Assembly (NCBI GenBank): GCA_964398225.1
Contig: CAYNLY010000003.1
Span: 1-61,753 of the forward strand
Reading direction: 5' to 3'
DNA: 61,753 nt
From: CAYNLY01 sp964398225
GTDB taxonomy: Bacteria > Pseudomonadota > Zetaproteobacteria > Mariprofundales > Mariprofundaceae
Of this stretch, positions 18,774 to 27,269 are shown piece by piece. The notes below the pieces were generated by a model. It saw only the letters and a program-made list of their open reading frames with translations, was not told the DNA's origin and did no database searches. Position numbers and translations under genes: made by a program. Numbering within the stretch: the first letter of the stretch is position 1; every line of letters starts with the position of its first letter.

Positions 18774-19745
18774 TCACGAAGAAGCCGTCAAGCCGGCTGG
18801 CGCGGCCACGGGTTTCTCGCAACCCGCTCCGGCCTCGTTCGTGCTGCTTGTTAGGCCCACCCCGGCATCGAACACCGAAAGCTCCCAGCCATCGCCTGCC
18901 AGCCGCCGGCGGACCGCTTCAACCCCTTCGGGCGGGCTGCCCTTCAGCGCCAAGACCCAGGCGTTTTCGGCCACCCGCCAGGCCCGGTCCTCGGCGCGCA
19001 GCCGCGCGACCAGGCGCGCCGCGCAGGCTCCATCGATGCGGCCGGTGCGAACCGCGCGGAGCACGCGCCAGCCTTCCCGGGCATCCCCTCCGCGCTCATC
19101 AAGCCAGCGCTCGAACGCCCGCCGGCCGGTTTCGGCATCCAGCTGCTCGGGGCCGGGCGCGGCCGGCGCATGCATGATCGAGCGCGCCACCCGCCCGCCG
19201 AAACGGTGCATCGCCCAGCCGAGCGCGAGCACGCCCAGGGCTGCGGCCGCGATCGTGCCCCCGGTGCCCAGCATCGCATGCGCCCGCGCAAGCAGCCAGC
19301 CCACCGACAGCCCGGCGGTGAACACCAGCAGCGCCCAGCTCAGGCAGTTCAGCACCTGCAGGAAGACGAACCGGGCAAGGCGGATCGTCGAGCATCCGAA
19401 CAGCACCGCCGAAGCCAGACGCGTGCCGTACAGATACTGGAACAGAAAGACGGACCAGTCCGCATGCTCGTCGAGCACACGGTTCACACGCGGATACTGC
19501 CGGGCCAGCGCGGGAAACGCGGCCACCAGGCGCATGCCCCAGCGCCGGCCGATCGCAAAGAAGATCAGATGCCCGGCAAACGCGCCGCAGGCGGCCACGA
19601 ACACCACCGCCTCGGGCCGCATCAGCCCCGCCGCAGATGCGGCCGCGGCGGCAAGCAGCACCGCCTCACCCTCGATCAGCGTCGAGACGAACAGCGCGAA
19701 ATAGCCGTACTGCTCGATCCAGGCCCGGGCCCATTCCAGCTCCAT
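18774..19745 (-). CDS. DedA/SNARE-associated family membrane protein with C-terminal extension
   Basis: A 323-residue protein. The N-terminal ~190 residues form a DedA-type membrane domain: IEQYGYFALFVSTLIEGEAV, FAGHLIFFAIGRRWGMRLV and FQYLYGTRLASAVLFGCSTI. The family includes undecaprenyl-phosphate and phosphatidyl-lipid flippases needed for envelope homeostasis. The expected basic and acidic residues are partly kept (E in IEGEAV, R in YGTRL). The last ~140 residues after the membrane domain are soluble, charged and not recognised (EQLDAETGRRAFERWL, VRTGRIDGACAARL). The start could be ATG 19745 (used) or ATG 19778. It is divergent from argC, with a 104-base gap in which I see no clear promoter. 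Confidence 0.78.
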   Translation of the reverse strand: MELEWARAWIEQYGYFALFVSTLIEGEAVLLAAAAASAAGLMRPEAVVFVAACGAFAGHLIFFAIGRRWGMRLVAAFPALARQYPRVNRVLDEHADWSVFLFQYLYGTRLASAVLFGCSTIRLARFVFLQVLNCLSWALLVFTAGLSVGWLLARAHAMLGTGGTIAAAALGVLALGWAMHRFGGRVARSIMHAPAAPGPEQLDAETGRRAFERWLDERGGDAREGWRVLRAVRTGRIDGACAARLVARLRAEDRAWRVAENAWVLALKGSPPEGVEAVRRRLAGDGWELSVFDAGVGLTSSTNEAGAGCEKPVAAPAGLTASS

Positions 19746-19849
19746 CGCCACCCCCGTGTTCCGGGATTCCGTGGTCATCCACCTATCGGCGAAGACGCCC
19801 GGAACTGAAGCCCGATTGCGGTTGCCTGCGCCCCGGCTAGGATGGGCGC

Positions 19850-20881
19850 ATGACGATTTCCGCAGGGATTCTGGGCGCGACCGGATACACCGGCGCCGAA
19901 CTGATCCGGCTGATCCACAGCCATCCCGGAATGCGCCTGGACTGGGCCGCCGCCCACTCGCAGGCCGGACGGCGGCTGGGCGAGGTGCTGCCGGGGCTTC
20001 CCGGAGAGCTCGCGGATCTGAAGCTGGCGCATGTGGACGATCCCCTGCCGGACGGGCTCGATCTGGTGTTCTGCGCGCTGCCGCATGCGGCCTCGGCCGC
20101 GGCGGCGAAGCGCGCGCTCGACGCCGGCTGCCGGGTCGTGGACCTTTCGGCCGACTTCCGCCACGACCGGCACGAACGCTATTCGGAGGCCTACGGGCTT
20201 GAGCATCCGTTCCCCGAACTGCTGAAGGATGCGGTGTACGGCCTGACCGAGCACGTCCGGGAAAAGCTCGCCGGGGCCCGGCTGGTTGCAAACCCCGGCT
20301 GCTATCCCACCTGCTCGCTGCTGCCGCTCCTGCCCCTCGCCCGGGCGGGCGTGATCGACACCGCCTCGATCATCATCGACGCGAAATCCGGAACCTCCGG
20401 CGCGGGCCGCTCGGCGCGCCAGGATCTGCTCTACTGTGAGATCAACGAGTCGGTGCGCGCCTACGGGCTTCCGCGCCACCGGCACACCTGGGAAATCGAG
20501 GATGCGCTGGCCCGCCTTGCCGGTGTACGCGCGCCGGTCCGGTTCACGCCCCACATCCTGCCGATGACGCGGGGCATGCTCGCCACGCTGCATCTTTCGG
20601 GCACGGATGCGAAAAGCTGGCGCGCGCTGCTGGCCGATCACTATGCGGATGAGCCCTTCGTCCGCGTGCTGCCCGAAGGCGCGCTTCCCTCGACCGCGGA
20701 CGTCCGCGGCAGCAACCGCTGCGACATCGCGGTCGTGGTTCAGGACGAGCGCCACGCCGTTGTGCTCAGCGCGATCGACAACCTGCTCAAGGGCGCTTCC
20801 GGCCAGGCCGTGCAGAACGCGAACCGGATGTTCGGGCTTGAGGAAACGGCCGGGCTTTCACCCCTGCCGGTCTGGCCCTAG
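19850..20881 (+). CDS. argC: N-acetyl-gamma-glutamyl-phosphate reductase
   Basis: Third step of arginine synthesis, NADPH-dependent. At 343 residues it is normal length. It shows the N-terminal Rossmann GILGATGYTGAELIRLI, the catalytic cysteine in NPGCYPTCSLLPLLPLA, SGAGRSARQD and RHRHTWEIEDALARL, which supplies an active-site His. AGGA lies seven bases before the ATG. It is the first gene of the plus-strand run through the bactofilin and Ppx genes. Confidence 0.95.
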   Translation: MTISAGILGATGYTGAELIRLIHSHPGMRLDWAAAHSQAGRRLGEVLPGLPGELADLKLAHVDDPLPDGLDLVFCALPHAASAAAAKRALDAGCRVVDLSADFRHDRHERYSEAYGLEHPFPELLKDAVYGLTEHVREKLAGARLVANPGCYPTCSLLPLLPLARAGVIDTASIIIDAKSGTSGAGRSARQDLLYCEINESVRAYGLPRHRHTWEIEDALARLAGVRAPVRFTPHILPMTRGMLATLHLSGTDAKSWRALLADHYADEPFVRVLPEGALPSTADVRGSNRCDIAVVVQDERHAVVLSAIDNLLKGASGQAVQNANRMFGLEETAGLSPLPVWP

Positions 20882-21589
20882 ATGCAAGGCATGCGGCCCG
20901 ATTGGCTGCGCATCCGGCAGCTGATCCTGATTGATCCGAGCGGCGAAAAGCCCGCCTACAAGCGGCTTGTGGATCCGGCCCGCTGGCTTGCGGGGCTGCT
21001 GGTTTCGGCTGGGCTTCTTGTCGGCATGGGCTACTGGCTAGGCGCGACGCGGGACGACCGCGCAAGCCAGATGATCGCGCAGTTGAAGAAGGAAATGGCC
21101 GAACTCAGCGACCTTCTCGCCGAGGCCCGGGCCGAGGCGGAGCTTGCCCGCGGGGCGCAGACCGCGATGGAACAGACGCTTGCGAAGGAAAAGGCCCGCG
21201 CCGACCGTCTTCAGCGGCGCGTGCTGCTCTTTGAGTCCATCCTGAGCGAGCGCAGCAAGCCGGGCGTGCACTTGCTCGCAGGCCAGGCGCGCTGGGCCGG
21301 GGAGCACGCCATTCAGGTCGAACTCGTGCTTGTGAAAGGCGGAAACTACCCGCGCACGGCCACCGGAAGCATCCACTTCCAGGCGACCGATCCGGAAGGA
21401 AACGCCGTGGAGCTCCTGCCCGAGGGCGCCACGGATCCCTTGCGTTACCGGCTGCAAAGCCATACCTTCGTGCAGACAACGCTCATCTGGCGCCAGGACT
21501 GGCGCCCAAGGGAGCTCAGCGTCGTGCTGACCTCCCCTTCCGGGCGCGAGCTGGCCCGCGAGAACCTGAGCATAGGGAGTGAATCATGA
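20882..21589 (+). CDS. DUF6776-like single-pass membrane protein with coiled coil
   Basis: A 235-residue protein. A short cytoplasmic N-terminus contains LILIDPSGEKPAYKRLVDP. One membrane helix (about residues 35-53) follows, then a coiled coil (about 58-115, rich in Glu, Ala, Lys and Arg) and a C-terminal beta-rich domain (about 125-235) with QVELVLVKGGNYPRTATGSI. The architecture and its place between argC and a bactofilin gene match a gammaproteobacterial family of unknown function. It starts directly after the argC TAG; a second ATG three codons later is possible. The stop overlaps the bactofilin start (ATGA), suggesting a joint role in the periplasm or cytoskeleton (inference). Confidence 0.75.
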   Translation: MQGMRPDWLRIRQLILIDPSGEKPAYKRLVDPARWLAGLLVSAGLLVGMGYWLGATRDDRASQMIAQLKKEMAELSDLLAEARAEAELARGAQTAMEQTLAKEKARADRLQRRVLLFESILSERSKPGVHLLAGQARWAGEHAIQVELVLVKGGNYPRTATGSIHFQATDPEGNAVELLPEGATDPLRYRLQSHTFVQTTLIWRQDWRPRELSVVLTSPSGRELARENLSIGSES

Positions 21590-22023
21590 TCAAGCGCTCA
21601 AAACCGGTGGCAACCGGCGGCACCCACATCGACACGCTGATCGGCGCCCAGGCCCGCTTCAAGGGCGAACTGACCTTCGAGGGCACGGTCCGGATCGACG
21701 GGCAGTTCGAGGGCAACATCCGCTCCTCTCAGGACGGGACGCTGATCGTCAGCGAATCGGCCCAGATTCAGGGCGAGGTCAACGTGCCCAATCTGATGCT
21801 GCACGGCACGATCCGCGGCAACGTCCGCGCCAGCAAGTCGATCACGATCGGTCCCAAGGGCCGGCTGAACGGTGATCTCGAATACACCCGCCTGAGCCTC
21901 GCCGAAGGCGCGTCGGTCAACGGCCGCTGCACGCGGATCGACGACGAGGAGCAGAGCCGGAAGCATCTGCTCAGCAAGAAGCCCAAGCCGGTCGAGGACG
22001 CCTCCCAGGCCCAGGCCGGATAA
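21586..22023 (+). CDS. Bactofilin-family polymer-forming cytoskeletal protein
   Basis: A 145-residue protein with the bactofilin/CcmA beta-helix (about residues 13-112): THIDTLIGAQARFKGELTFE, GTVRIDGQFEGNI and TIRGNVRASKSITIGPKGRL. It also has flexible tails, the C-terminal one rich in Lys, Glu and Pro. Bactofilins polymerise without nucleotide into membrane-associated filaments that position wall enzymes or other factors. GGGAG precedes the ATG, and ATGA overlaps the upstream membrane protein, which may be its anchor (inference). Confidence 0.92.
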   Translation: MIKRSKPVATGGTHIDTLIGAQARFKGELTFEGTVRIDGQFEGNIRSSQDGTLIVSESAQIQGEVNVPNLMLHGTIRGNVRASKSITIGPKGRLNGDLEYTRLSLAEGASVNGRCTRIDDEEQSRKHLLSKKPKPVEDASQAQAG

Positions 22024-22027
22024 TCCG

Positions 22028-22537
22028 ATGCTGATCCCCTGGGCCGGCATCCATCCTCAGGTGGATGCCAGCTGCTTCATCGCCGAAAGCGCCGAGGTCA
22101 TCGGCCGGGTCCGAATCGGCGCGGAATCCAGCATCTGGTATCAGTGCGTGCTCCGCGGCGACGTGCACGACATCGTCATCGGCCGCCGCAGCAACATTCA
22201 GGATCTTTGCGTGCTGCACACAAGCCAGGGTGTGGCCCCCTGCGTGGTCGGGGACGAGGTCACCATCGGCCACCGGGCGATCCTGCACGGATGCGAAATC
22301 CAGGACCGCTGCCTCGTTGGCATGGGCGCGATCGTGATGGACCGCGCCGTTCTGGAAAGCGGCTGCCTGCTCGCCGCCGGCAGCCTCGTGCCGGAGGGAA
22401 GGCGCCTGCGCGGCGGGTATCTTTACGCGGGCGTCCCCGCCCGGGAAATGCGCGAGCTTACCGATGAGGAACGCGCCTTTCTGGCGCGATCGGCCGCGCA
22501 TTACGTGGAACTTGCCGCAAGCCATAAACGCGACTGA
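22028..22537 (+). CDS. Gamma-carbonic-anhydrase-like left-handed beta-helix protein
   Basis: A 169-residue protein of the YrdA/PaaY family with hexapeptide repeats. It shows VIGRVRIGAESSIWYQCVLR, VLHTSQGVAPCVV and TIGHRAILHGCEI, which supply the three zinc-ligand histidines. The length is typical (170-185). Family members are rarely proven carbonic anhydrases, so activity is uncertain. The stop shares a base with the next ATG (TGATG), so it is in one operon with the Ppx/GppA gene. Confidence 0.9.
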   Translation: MLIPWAGIHPQVDASCFIAESAEVIGRVRIGAESSIWYQCVLRGDVHDIVIGRRSNIQDLCVLHTSQGVAPCVVGDEVTIGHRAILHGCEIQDRCLVGMGAIVMDRAVLESGCLLAAGSLVPEGRRLRGGYLYAGVPAREMRELTDEERAFLARSAAHYVELAASHKRD

Positions 22538-23487
22538 TGCGCGCGGCCAGCCTGGACATCGGCTCGAACACCTTCCGGCTCTTGATCGCGGAGCCCGACG
22601 GCGCGAACAGCCCCTGGAAGCGCATCCACTACGAACACCGGATCGTCCGCCTGGGCGAAGGCCTGCACGAAACCGGACGGCTTTCCCCCAAGGCCCGGCG
22701 GCGCGCGCTCGCCGCACTCGGCGAGCTTGCGGAAGCGATCCGCCGTCACGGGATTGAGCCCGCAAGCGCCCGGGCCGTGGCCACGGCCGCGATGCGCGAG
22801 GCGGCGGACGGCGCCGAGTTTGCCGCCGAGGTCGAGCGCGCCTGCGGGCTCCGCATCGAGATCATCGACGGAGCGACCGAGGCCGCGCTTTCGGCTGCCG
22901 GCGCCTCCAGCGTCCTCGATCCCGAGGTCCGGAAATCCTTCCTGCTGTTCGACATCGGCGGCGCCAGCACCGAGTTCATCCGGTCCGAACGCGGCCGGCT
23001 CGTCGATGCGGAAAGCCGGAAGCTCGGCGTCGTGCGCCTGGTCGAGGCTCATCTGAGGAGCGATCCGCCAAGCCCCGGGGACTTCGAGGCGATGCGGCGG
23101 GCAAGCCTGGCCCATCTCGAGGCCGTGCAGGCCGGCTGGCGGGACGGCAGGGTTCCCGCGCATCTCGTCGGCACGGCGGGCACCGTCACGACGCTTGCGG
23201 CCACCCAGATGAACCTCGTCCCCTACGATCCGGACCGCGTGAACAATCACCGGATGTCCCGCGCATCCTTCCAGCGGCTCCGGGATTCGCTGCTCGCGCT
23301 GAACCACGACGAGCGCCAGGCCCTGCCGACGATCGAACCCGGCCGCGCCGACCTGATCGTCGCCGGACTTGCGATCGTCCAGGCGGTGTTCGACTTCTGG
23401 CAGCATCCGGAAATGGTTGTCGTGGACGCCGGCCTCCTGGAAGGCGCCTGGCTTCAGGCCGCGGGTCTGCTGCCCGGATCGAAGTAG
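22537..23487 (+). CDS. Ppx/GppA-family phosphatase
   Basis: A 316-residue ASKHA-fold protein with SLDIGSNTFRLLIAEP, RAVATAAMREAADGAEF and LLFDIGGASTEFIRSE. It resembles the short exopolyphosphatase / pppGpp phosphatase form, lacking the C-terminal HD-like half of E. coli Ppx (513) and GppA (494). The substrate may be polyphosphate or pppGpp; the sequence does not decide this. Its last 34 bases overlap the 3' end of the acyltransferase gene on the other strand. Confidence 0.9.
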   Translation: MRAASLDIGSNTFRLLIAEPDGANSPWKRIHYEHRIVRLGEGLHETGRLSPKARRRALAALGELAEAIRRHGIEPASARAVATAAMREAADGAEFAAEVERACGLRIEIIDGATEAALSAAGASSVLDPEVRKSFLLFDIGGASTEFIRSERGRLVDAESRKLGVVRLVEAHLRSDPPSPGDFEAMRRASLAHLEAVQAGWRDGRVPAHLVGTAGTVTTLAATQMNLVPYDPDRVNNHRMSRASFQRLRDSLLALNHDERQALPTIEPGRADLIVAGLAIVQAVFDFWQHPEMVVVDAGLLEGAWLQAAGLLPGSK

Positions 23488-24125
23488 GTTTCGGCCCGGC
23501 GGCATACCTCGTCCATCGCCCGCTGGAAGCGTTCGAGATTGACGCGGTCGTCCTCGGAGTCCGCATAAACCGGCTCCCCGATCACGAACACCCCGCGCGT
23601 AAACGGCAGCGGAATGTAGAAACGATCCCAGGAACGCGCCCTCAGATGGCGCCGGGTGGCGTAACAGACCGCGCGCAGCGGAAGTCCCGTCTTTTTCGCC
23701 AGCGCCACCGTTCCCATCTGGACGCGCTCAGCCGGTCCCCGGGGGCCGTCGGGGGTGATCCCGAGGCTGTGCCCCTTCCGGGCCCAGCGGATCATCTCGA
23801 GCATCGCCCGGGCGCCTCCGCGCGTGCTCGATCCGCGCACCGATTGGATGCCGAGGCGCTCGACGGCGTCGGCGATGAAGGCGCCGTCGCGGTGCTCGGA
23901 GATCAGCATGCGCCCGTCCCAGCCGCGGTAGGCATAGGGCATCATCAGAATCCGCGAATGCCAGAACGCCAGCAGATAGGGCTCGGCTCCCGGCCGCCAG
24001 CGTTCGCCGACGAACTCCCAGCGGATCGTCGCGGCCAGCAGCCGGTGCACGAGCACGATCAGCCGGGGCACGAGCCGGCGCGCTAGCCGCGCCCTCCATC
24101 CGGAAGCTTCAGTCGCTTGCGCCAC
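23454..24125 (-). CDS. Lysophospholipid acyltransferase-family protein (DUF374)
   Basis: About 223 residues. It shows LLAFWHSRILMMPYAYRG, LISEHRDGAFIADAVERLG, SSTRGGARAMLEMIRW and ITPDGPRGPAERVQMG, the DUF374 pattern related to LpxL-type and PlsC-type acyltransferases. The canonical HX4D is represented by SEHRDGAFI. I chose the GTG at 24125, which overlaps the msbA 3' end by 17 bases, because homologues begin just before the hydrophobic LVPRLIVLVHRLLAATIRW; the Shine-Dalgarno is weak. Next to msbA a role in lipid A or envelope lipid acylation is plausible (inference). It ends inside the Ppx gene's 3' end. Confidence 0.82.
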   Translation of the reverse strand: MAQATEASGWRARLARRLVPRLIVLVHRLLAATIRWEFVGERWRPGAEPYLLAFWHSRILMMPYAYRGWDGRMLISEHRDGAFIADAVERLGIQSVRGSSTRGGARAMLEMIRWARKGHSLGITPDGPRGPAERVQMGTVALAKKTGLPLRAVCYATRRHLRARSWDRFYIPLPFTRGVFVIGEPVYADSEDDRVNLERFQRAMDEVCRRAETYFDPGSRPAA

Positions 24126-25914
24126 CGTCGCCCGTCCGGGACTCGTCGAACTGAAGCCGGTACAGCTCGGCATACAGGCCGCCGCGCGCCAGCAGCTCAC
24201 GATGGCGGCCGACCTCGACGATGCGCCCGTGTTCGAGCACGACGATCCGGTCGGCGTGACGGATCGTCGACAGGCGGTGGGCGATCACGAGCACCGTCCG
24301 CCCCTGCATCAGCCGCTCGATCGCCTGCTGCACCAGCCGTTCCGACTCGGCATCGAGCGCGCTCGTCGCCTCGTCGAGAATCAGGATCGGCGCATCCTTG
24401 AGCAGCGCGCGCGCCAGCGAAAGCCGCTGCCGCTGCCCGCCCGAAAGAATCACGCCGCGCTCGCCGACCATCGTGTCGTAGCCGTCCGGCAGGCGTACGA
24501 TGAACTCGTGCGCGTTGGCTGCCTTGGCCGCCTCGACGATCCTGCGGTCGAGCTCGTCGGCACTCAGCCCGTCGTTGCGCAGACCATACGCGATGTTGTT
24601 CCGCACCGTGTCGTTGAACAGGATGATCTCCTGGGTGACCAGCGCGATCTGGCGGCGCAGCGATTCCTGGGTCACCGCGCGCAGATCGCGTCCGTCGATC
24701 GTCACCCGCCCCGCCGTCGGATCGATGAAGCGCGGCACGAGGTTCACGAGCGAAGTCTTGCCCGCTCCGCTGCGCCCGACGAAGGCGACGACCTCGCCCT
24801 TGCCGATTCTCAGATCCACGCCGGAGAGCACCGGCCGGTCGGCGCCGGGATAGACAAGCTCCACGCCCTCGAAGCGGATGGATCGCGAAAACGGAGGCAG
24901 CTCCTCGGCGTCGGGCGCATCGGTCACGCTCACCGGCTCGTCCAGAACCTCGAAGATCCGCTCGGCCGCGGCGAGCCCCTGCTGGATCTGGTTGTTCGCC
25001 GCGCTCAGCCGCTTGACCGGCTCATAAAGCATGATCACCGCGGCGAGAAACGACATCAGCGTACCGGGCGTCGTTTCCCCGGCCGCCACCCGGATGCCGC
25101 CGTAGAGCAGCACGCCGGCGATCCCGAAGCCCGCGAGCAGCTCCATGATCGGAAACGAAAGCGCCTGCACGCGGAAGGCGCGCAGCTGGTGGCCGAGAAA
25201 CTGCCCGGTGAGGTCCCGGAACCGGCGCCGCTCGTAGTCCTCCATGCCGAAGGCCTTGACGACGCGAATCCCGCCGACGGTTTCCTCGACCAGGCTCGTC
25301 ATCGCGCCCATCGCCACCTGACCGTCGAGGGTCGCGCGCCGCATCTTGCGCCCGAAGCGGACGATCGGATAGACGACCAGCGGAAAGACGACGAGCGCAA
25401 TACAGGCCAGCAGCCAGTCCTGAACGAACACGACGCCGAGCAGAAACACGATCGAGATCGCATCGCGCATCAGCGCCGTCACCGCCGTGCTGACCGCCGA
25501 CTGCACGAGGGTCACGTCGTAGCCGAGCCGGGCGATCAGCTCGCCGGTTTTACGGTGCGCGAAAAAGGCCAGCGACTGGGCGACGAGGCGGTCGTACAGC
25601 TCGTTGCGCAGATCGAAGATCACCCGCTGGCCGATCCAGCCCATCAGATAGGCCTGGCCGTAGTAGGCCGCGCCCTTCACAACGTAGAGCCCGACGATGA
25701 ACATCGGAATCAGGTAGATCATGTCCGGATGTCTGCCGGAGAGCGCCTCGTCCAGCGCGGGCTCCAGTGCCCAGGCCAGCGCCGCCGTGCACGCGGCCAG
25801 CACGATCATGCACACGATGGCCACAACGAGCCGCCCGAGGTAGGGGCGCAGGTAGCCCAGAAGACGCTGATACAGGCGCCAGTCGATCGATGGCAAGGGC
25901 TTCGTGCTCATCAT
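24109..25914 (-). CDS. msbA: Lipid A export ABC transporter MsbA
   Basis: A 601-residue half-transporter with six membrane helices (about residues 25-310) and a nucleotide-binding domain (about 345-590). It shows Walker A FVGRSGAGKTSLVNLVPRF, the signature LSGGQRQRLSLARALL, Walker B PILILDEATSALD and the H-loop AHRLSTIRHAD. As a homodimer it flips lipid A-core across the inner membrane. The start is ATGATG; the first ATG is used. It is followed by the overlapping acyltransferase gene and lies 27 bases downstream of the amidase gene. No lpxK is present in the window. Confidence 0.93.
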   Translation of the reverse strand: MMSTKPLPSIDWRLYQRLLGYLRPYLGRLVVAIVCMIVLAACTAALAWALEPALDEALSGRHPDMIYLIPMFIVGLYVVKGAAYYGQAYLMGWIGQRVIFDLRNELYDRLVAQSLAFFAHRKTGELIARLGYDVTLVQSAVSTAVTALMRDAISIVFLLGVVFVQDWLLACIALVVFPLVVYPIVRFGRKMRRATLDGQVAMGAMTSLVEETVGGIRVVKAFGMEDYERRRFRDLTGQFLGHQLRAFRVQALSFPIMELLAGFGIAGVLLYGGIRVAAGETTPGTLMSFLAAVIMLYEPVKRLSAANNQIQQGLAAAERIFEVLDEPVSVTDAPDAEELPPFSRSIRFEGVELVYPGADRPVLSGVDLRIGKGEVVAFVGRSGAGKTSLVNLVPRFIDPTAGRVTIDGRDLRAVTQESLRRQIALVTQEIILFNDTVRNNIAYGLRNDGLSADELDRRIVEAAKAANAHEFIVRLPDGYDTMVGERGVILSGGQRQRLSLARALLKDAPILILDEATSALDAESERLVQQAIERLMQGRTVLVIAHRLSTIRHADRIVVLEHGRIVEVGRHRELLARGGLYAELYRLQFDESRTGDGGASD

Positions 25915-25941
25915 TACGAAAACGGAACGGCCAGGCGCAAG

Positions 25942-27171
25942 CTAGAGCTGGGCGGCAAGCGGCATCGAGGCGCTTGCCGATTCCCCGCCGCCGCCGGAGC
26001 CCAGCCGTCCCATGCGCTTGAGAAAACGCAGGCTTCCCGCGAGCAGCGCCTTCGCCATCCGCTCCTGATGGCGCGGATCGCGCAGCCGGCGCTCCTGGCG
26101 CGGATTGGAAATGAAGTCGAGTTCGACCAGCACGCTCGGAATCTCCATCGCCCCGAGCACGACGAACCGGGCGCGCTTGGGCCTGAGATACTTGACCGGC
26201 CCCACCCGCCGGAGCTCCGTGAGAAGCTCTTCGGCCAGAATCTGCGAGCTTTCGAGGCTGTCGCGCCGGAACATGTCGCTCAGGATCCGCTCAACCTCGG
26301 GATCCTCGATTTCCAGAATCGGCTCCCCGCCGATTTCGTCGGCCGCGTTTTCCTTGGCGGCAAGCGCCGCCGCGGCCTTGTCCGGCGTCGCGCCCCGTTC
26401 GGACAATGTATAGACGCTAGCCCCGCGCGCCTCACCCCGGCGGACCGAGTCGGCGTGAATGCTGATGAACAGATCGGCGTGGGCGGCCCGGGCGATCTGG
26501 TAGCGGCGGACAAGCGGCAGGTAGTAGTCCCCCTTTCTCGTGAGCAGCGCCTTCATGCCCGGCCGCGCATCGACGAGCCGGGCCAGGCGCTTGGCCACGG
26601 CCAGCGTCACGTCCTTTTCGCGGACCCCGTGCGGGCCGATCGCCCCCGGATCCTCGCCGCCGTGCCCGGCATCGATGGCCACGATCAGCTCCTTGCCGTT
26701 GCGCAGTCGGGCCGCTTCCATCGCCTCCTTGCGCGCCACTTCCGGCCGCTTCAGATCCACGACGAGCCGGTAGGGCTTGCCCTGCATCGGCTTGAGCAGG
26801 AAGGTGCGCGGTGCGACCCGCTCCTTGACGTCCAGAACCACCCGCAGCACGTGCTTTTTGGGCCTGCCATGACGGATCGAGGCCACGACCGGATCGGGAA
26901 GCGGCAGCCCGGTCAGCGCCGCGCGCAACGTCGCCCGTTCAAGATCGATCACGACGCGCTCGGGCTGATGCAGCTGAAAGACGCGGTACTCGACCGCGCG
27001 GGTCAGGTCGAAGACGATGCGGGTGTTGTCCGGCGCGGTCCAGAGGCGGACGTCGCGGATTTCGGCCGTCCTCGCCAGCGCCCCTCCGGACGTCGCAAGA
27101 ATCCCGGCGAGCGCCACGAGGCCGGTCAACAAGCGGCACATCCTTCGGGCCCGAGTCCTGCAAATCCTCAT
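25942..27171 (-). CDS. N-acetylmuramoyl-L-alanine amidase (AmiC-like) with AMIN domain
   Basis: A 409-residue periplasmic wall hydrolase. A signal sequence (about residues 1-33: RLLTGLVALAGILATSGGALA) is followed by an AMIN domain (about 35-145), which in AmiC targets the septum. The zinc-dependent Amidase_3 domain (about 160-390) has VAIDAGHGGEDPGAIGPHG, ISIHADSVRRGEARGASVY and SVLVELDFISNPRQE, supplying the His/Glu/His zinc ligands and the catalytic Glu. A LytM activator such as EnvC or NlpD would be expected elsewhere. I chose the ATG at 27171; the longer frame runs into the divergent gene's leader. It ends shortly before msbA. Confidence 0.92.
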   Translation of the reverse strand: MRICRTRARRMCRLLTGLVALAGILATSGGALARTAEIRDVRLWTAPDNTRIVFDLTRAVEYRVFQLHQPERVVIDLERATLRAALTGLPLPDPVVASIRHGRPKKHVLRVVLDVKERVAPRTFLLKPMQGKPYRLVVDLKRPEVARKEAMEAARLRNGKELIVAIDAGHGGEDPGAIGPHGVREKDVTLAVAKRLARLVDARPGMKALLTRKGDYYLPLVRRYQIARAAHADLFISIHADSVRRGEARGASVYTLSERGATPDKAAAALAAKENAADEIGGEPILEIEDPEVERILSDMFRRDSLESSQILAEELLTELRRVGPVKYLRPKRARFVVLGAMEIPSVLVELDFISNPRQERRLRDPRHQERMAKALLAGSLRFLKRMGRLGSGGGGESASASMPLAAQL

Positions 27172-27269
27172 TCCAGCCCATTCTTGGCGTATTGCGCCGC
27201 TTTGCAAGACTGGCGGCCCCTGGAAAGCGGGTCTACACTCGGCACAACCATGGCCTGCGGGAACCTTCG

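Noticed and set aside
19816..19843. TTGCGG-16-TAGGAT as argC promoter
   Set aside because: Transcription would start at the ATG, and TAGGAT overlaps the Shine-Dalgarno.
18774..20291. DedA gene starting at 20291 (505 codons)
   Set aside because: The first ~180 codons are low-complexity and antisense to argC; the membrane domain begins at the ATG at 19745.
27172..27269. Divergent promoters between the amidase and cNMP genes
   Set aside because: TACACT (27234-27239) is a fair -10, but no acceptable -35 is correctly spaced. On the minus strand, TTGCAA with AAGAAT would give a leaderless mRNA.
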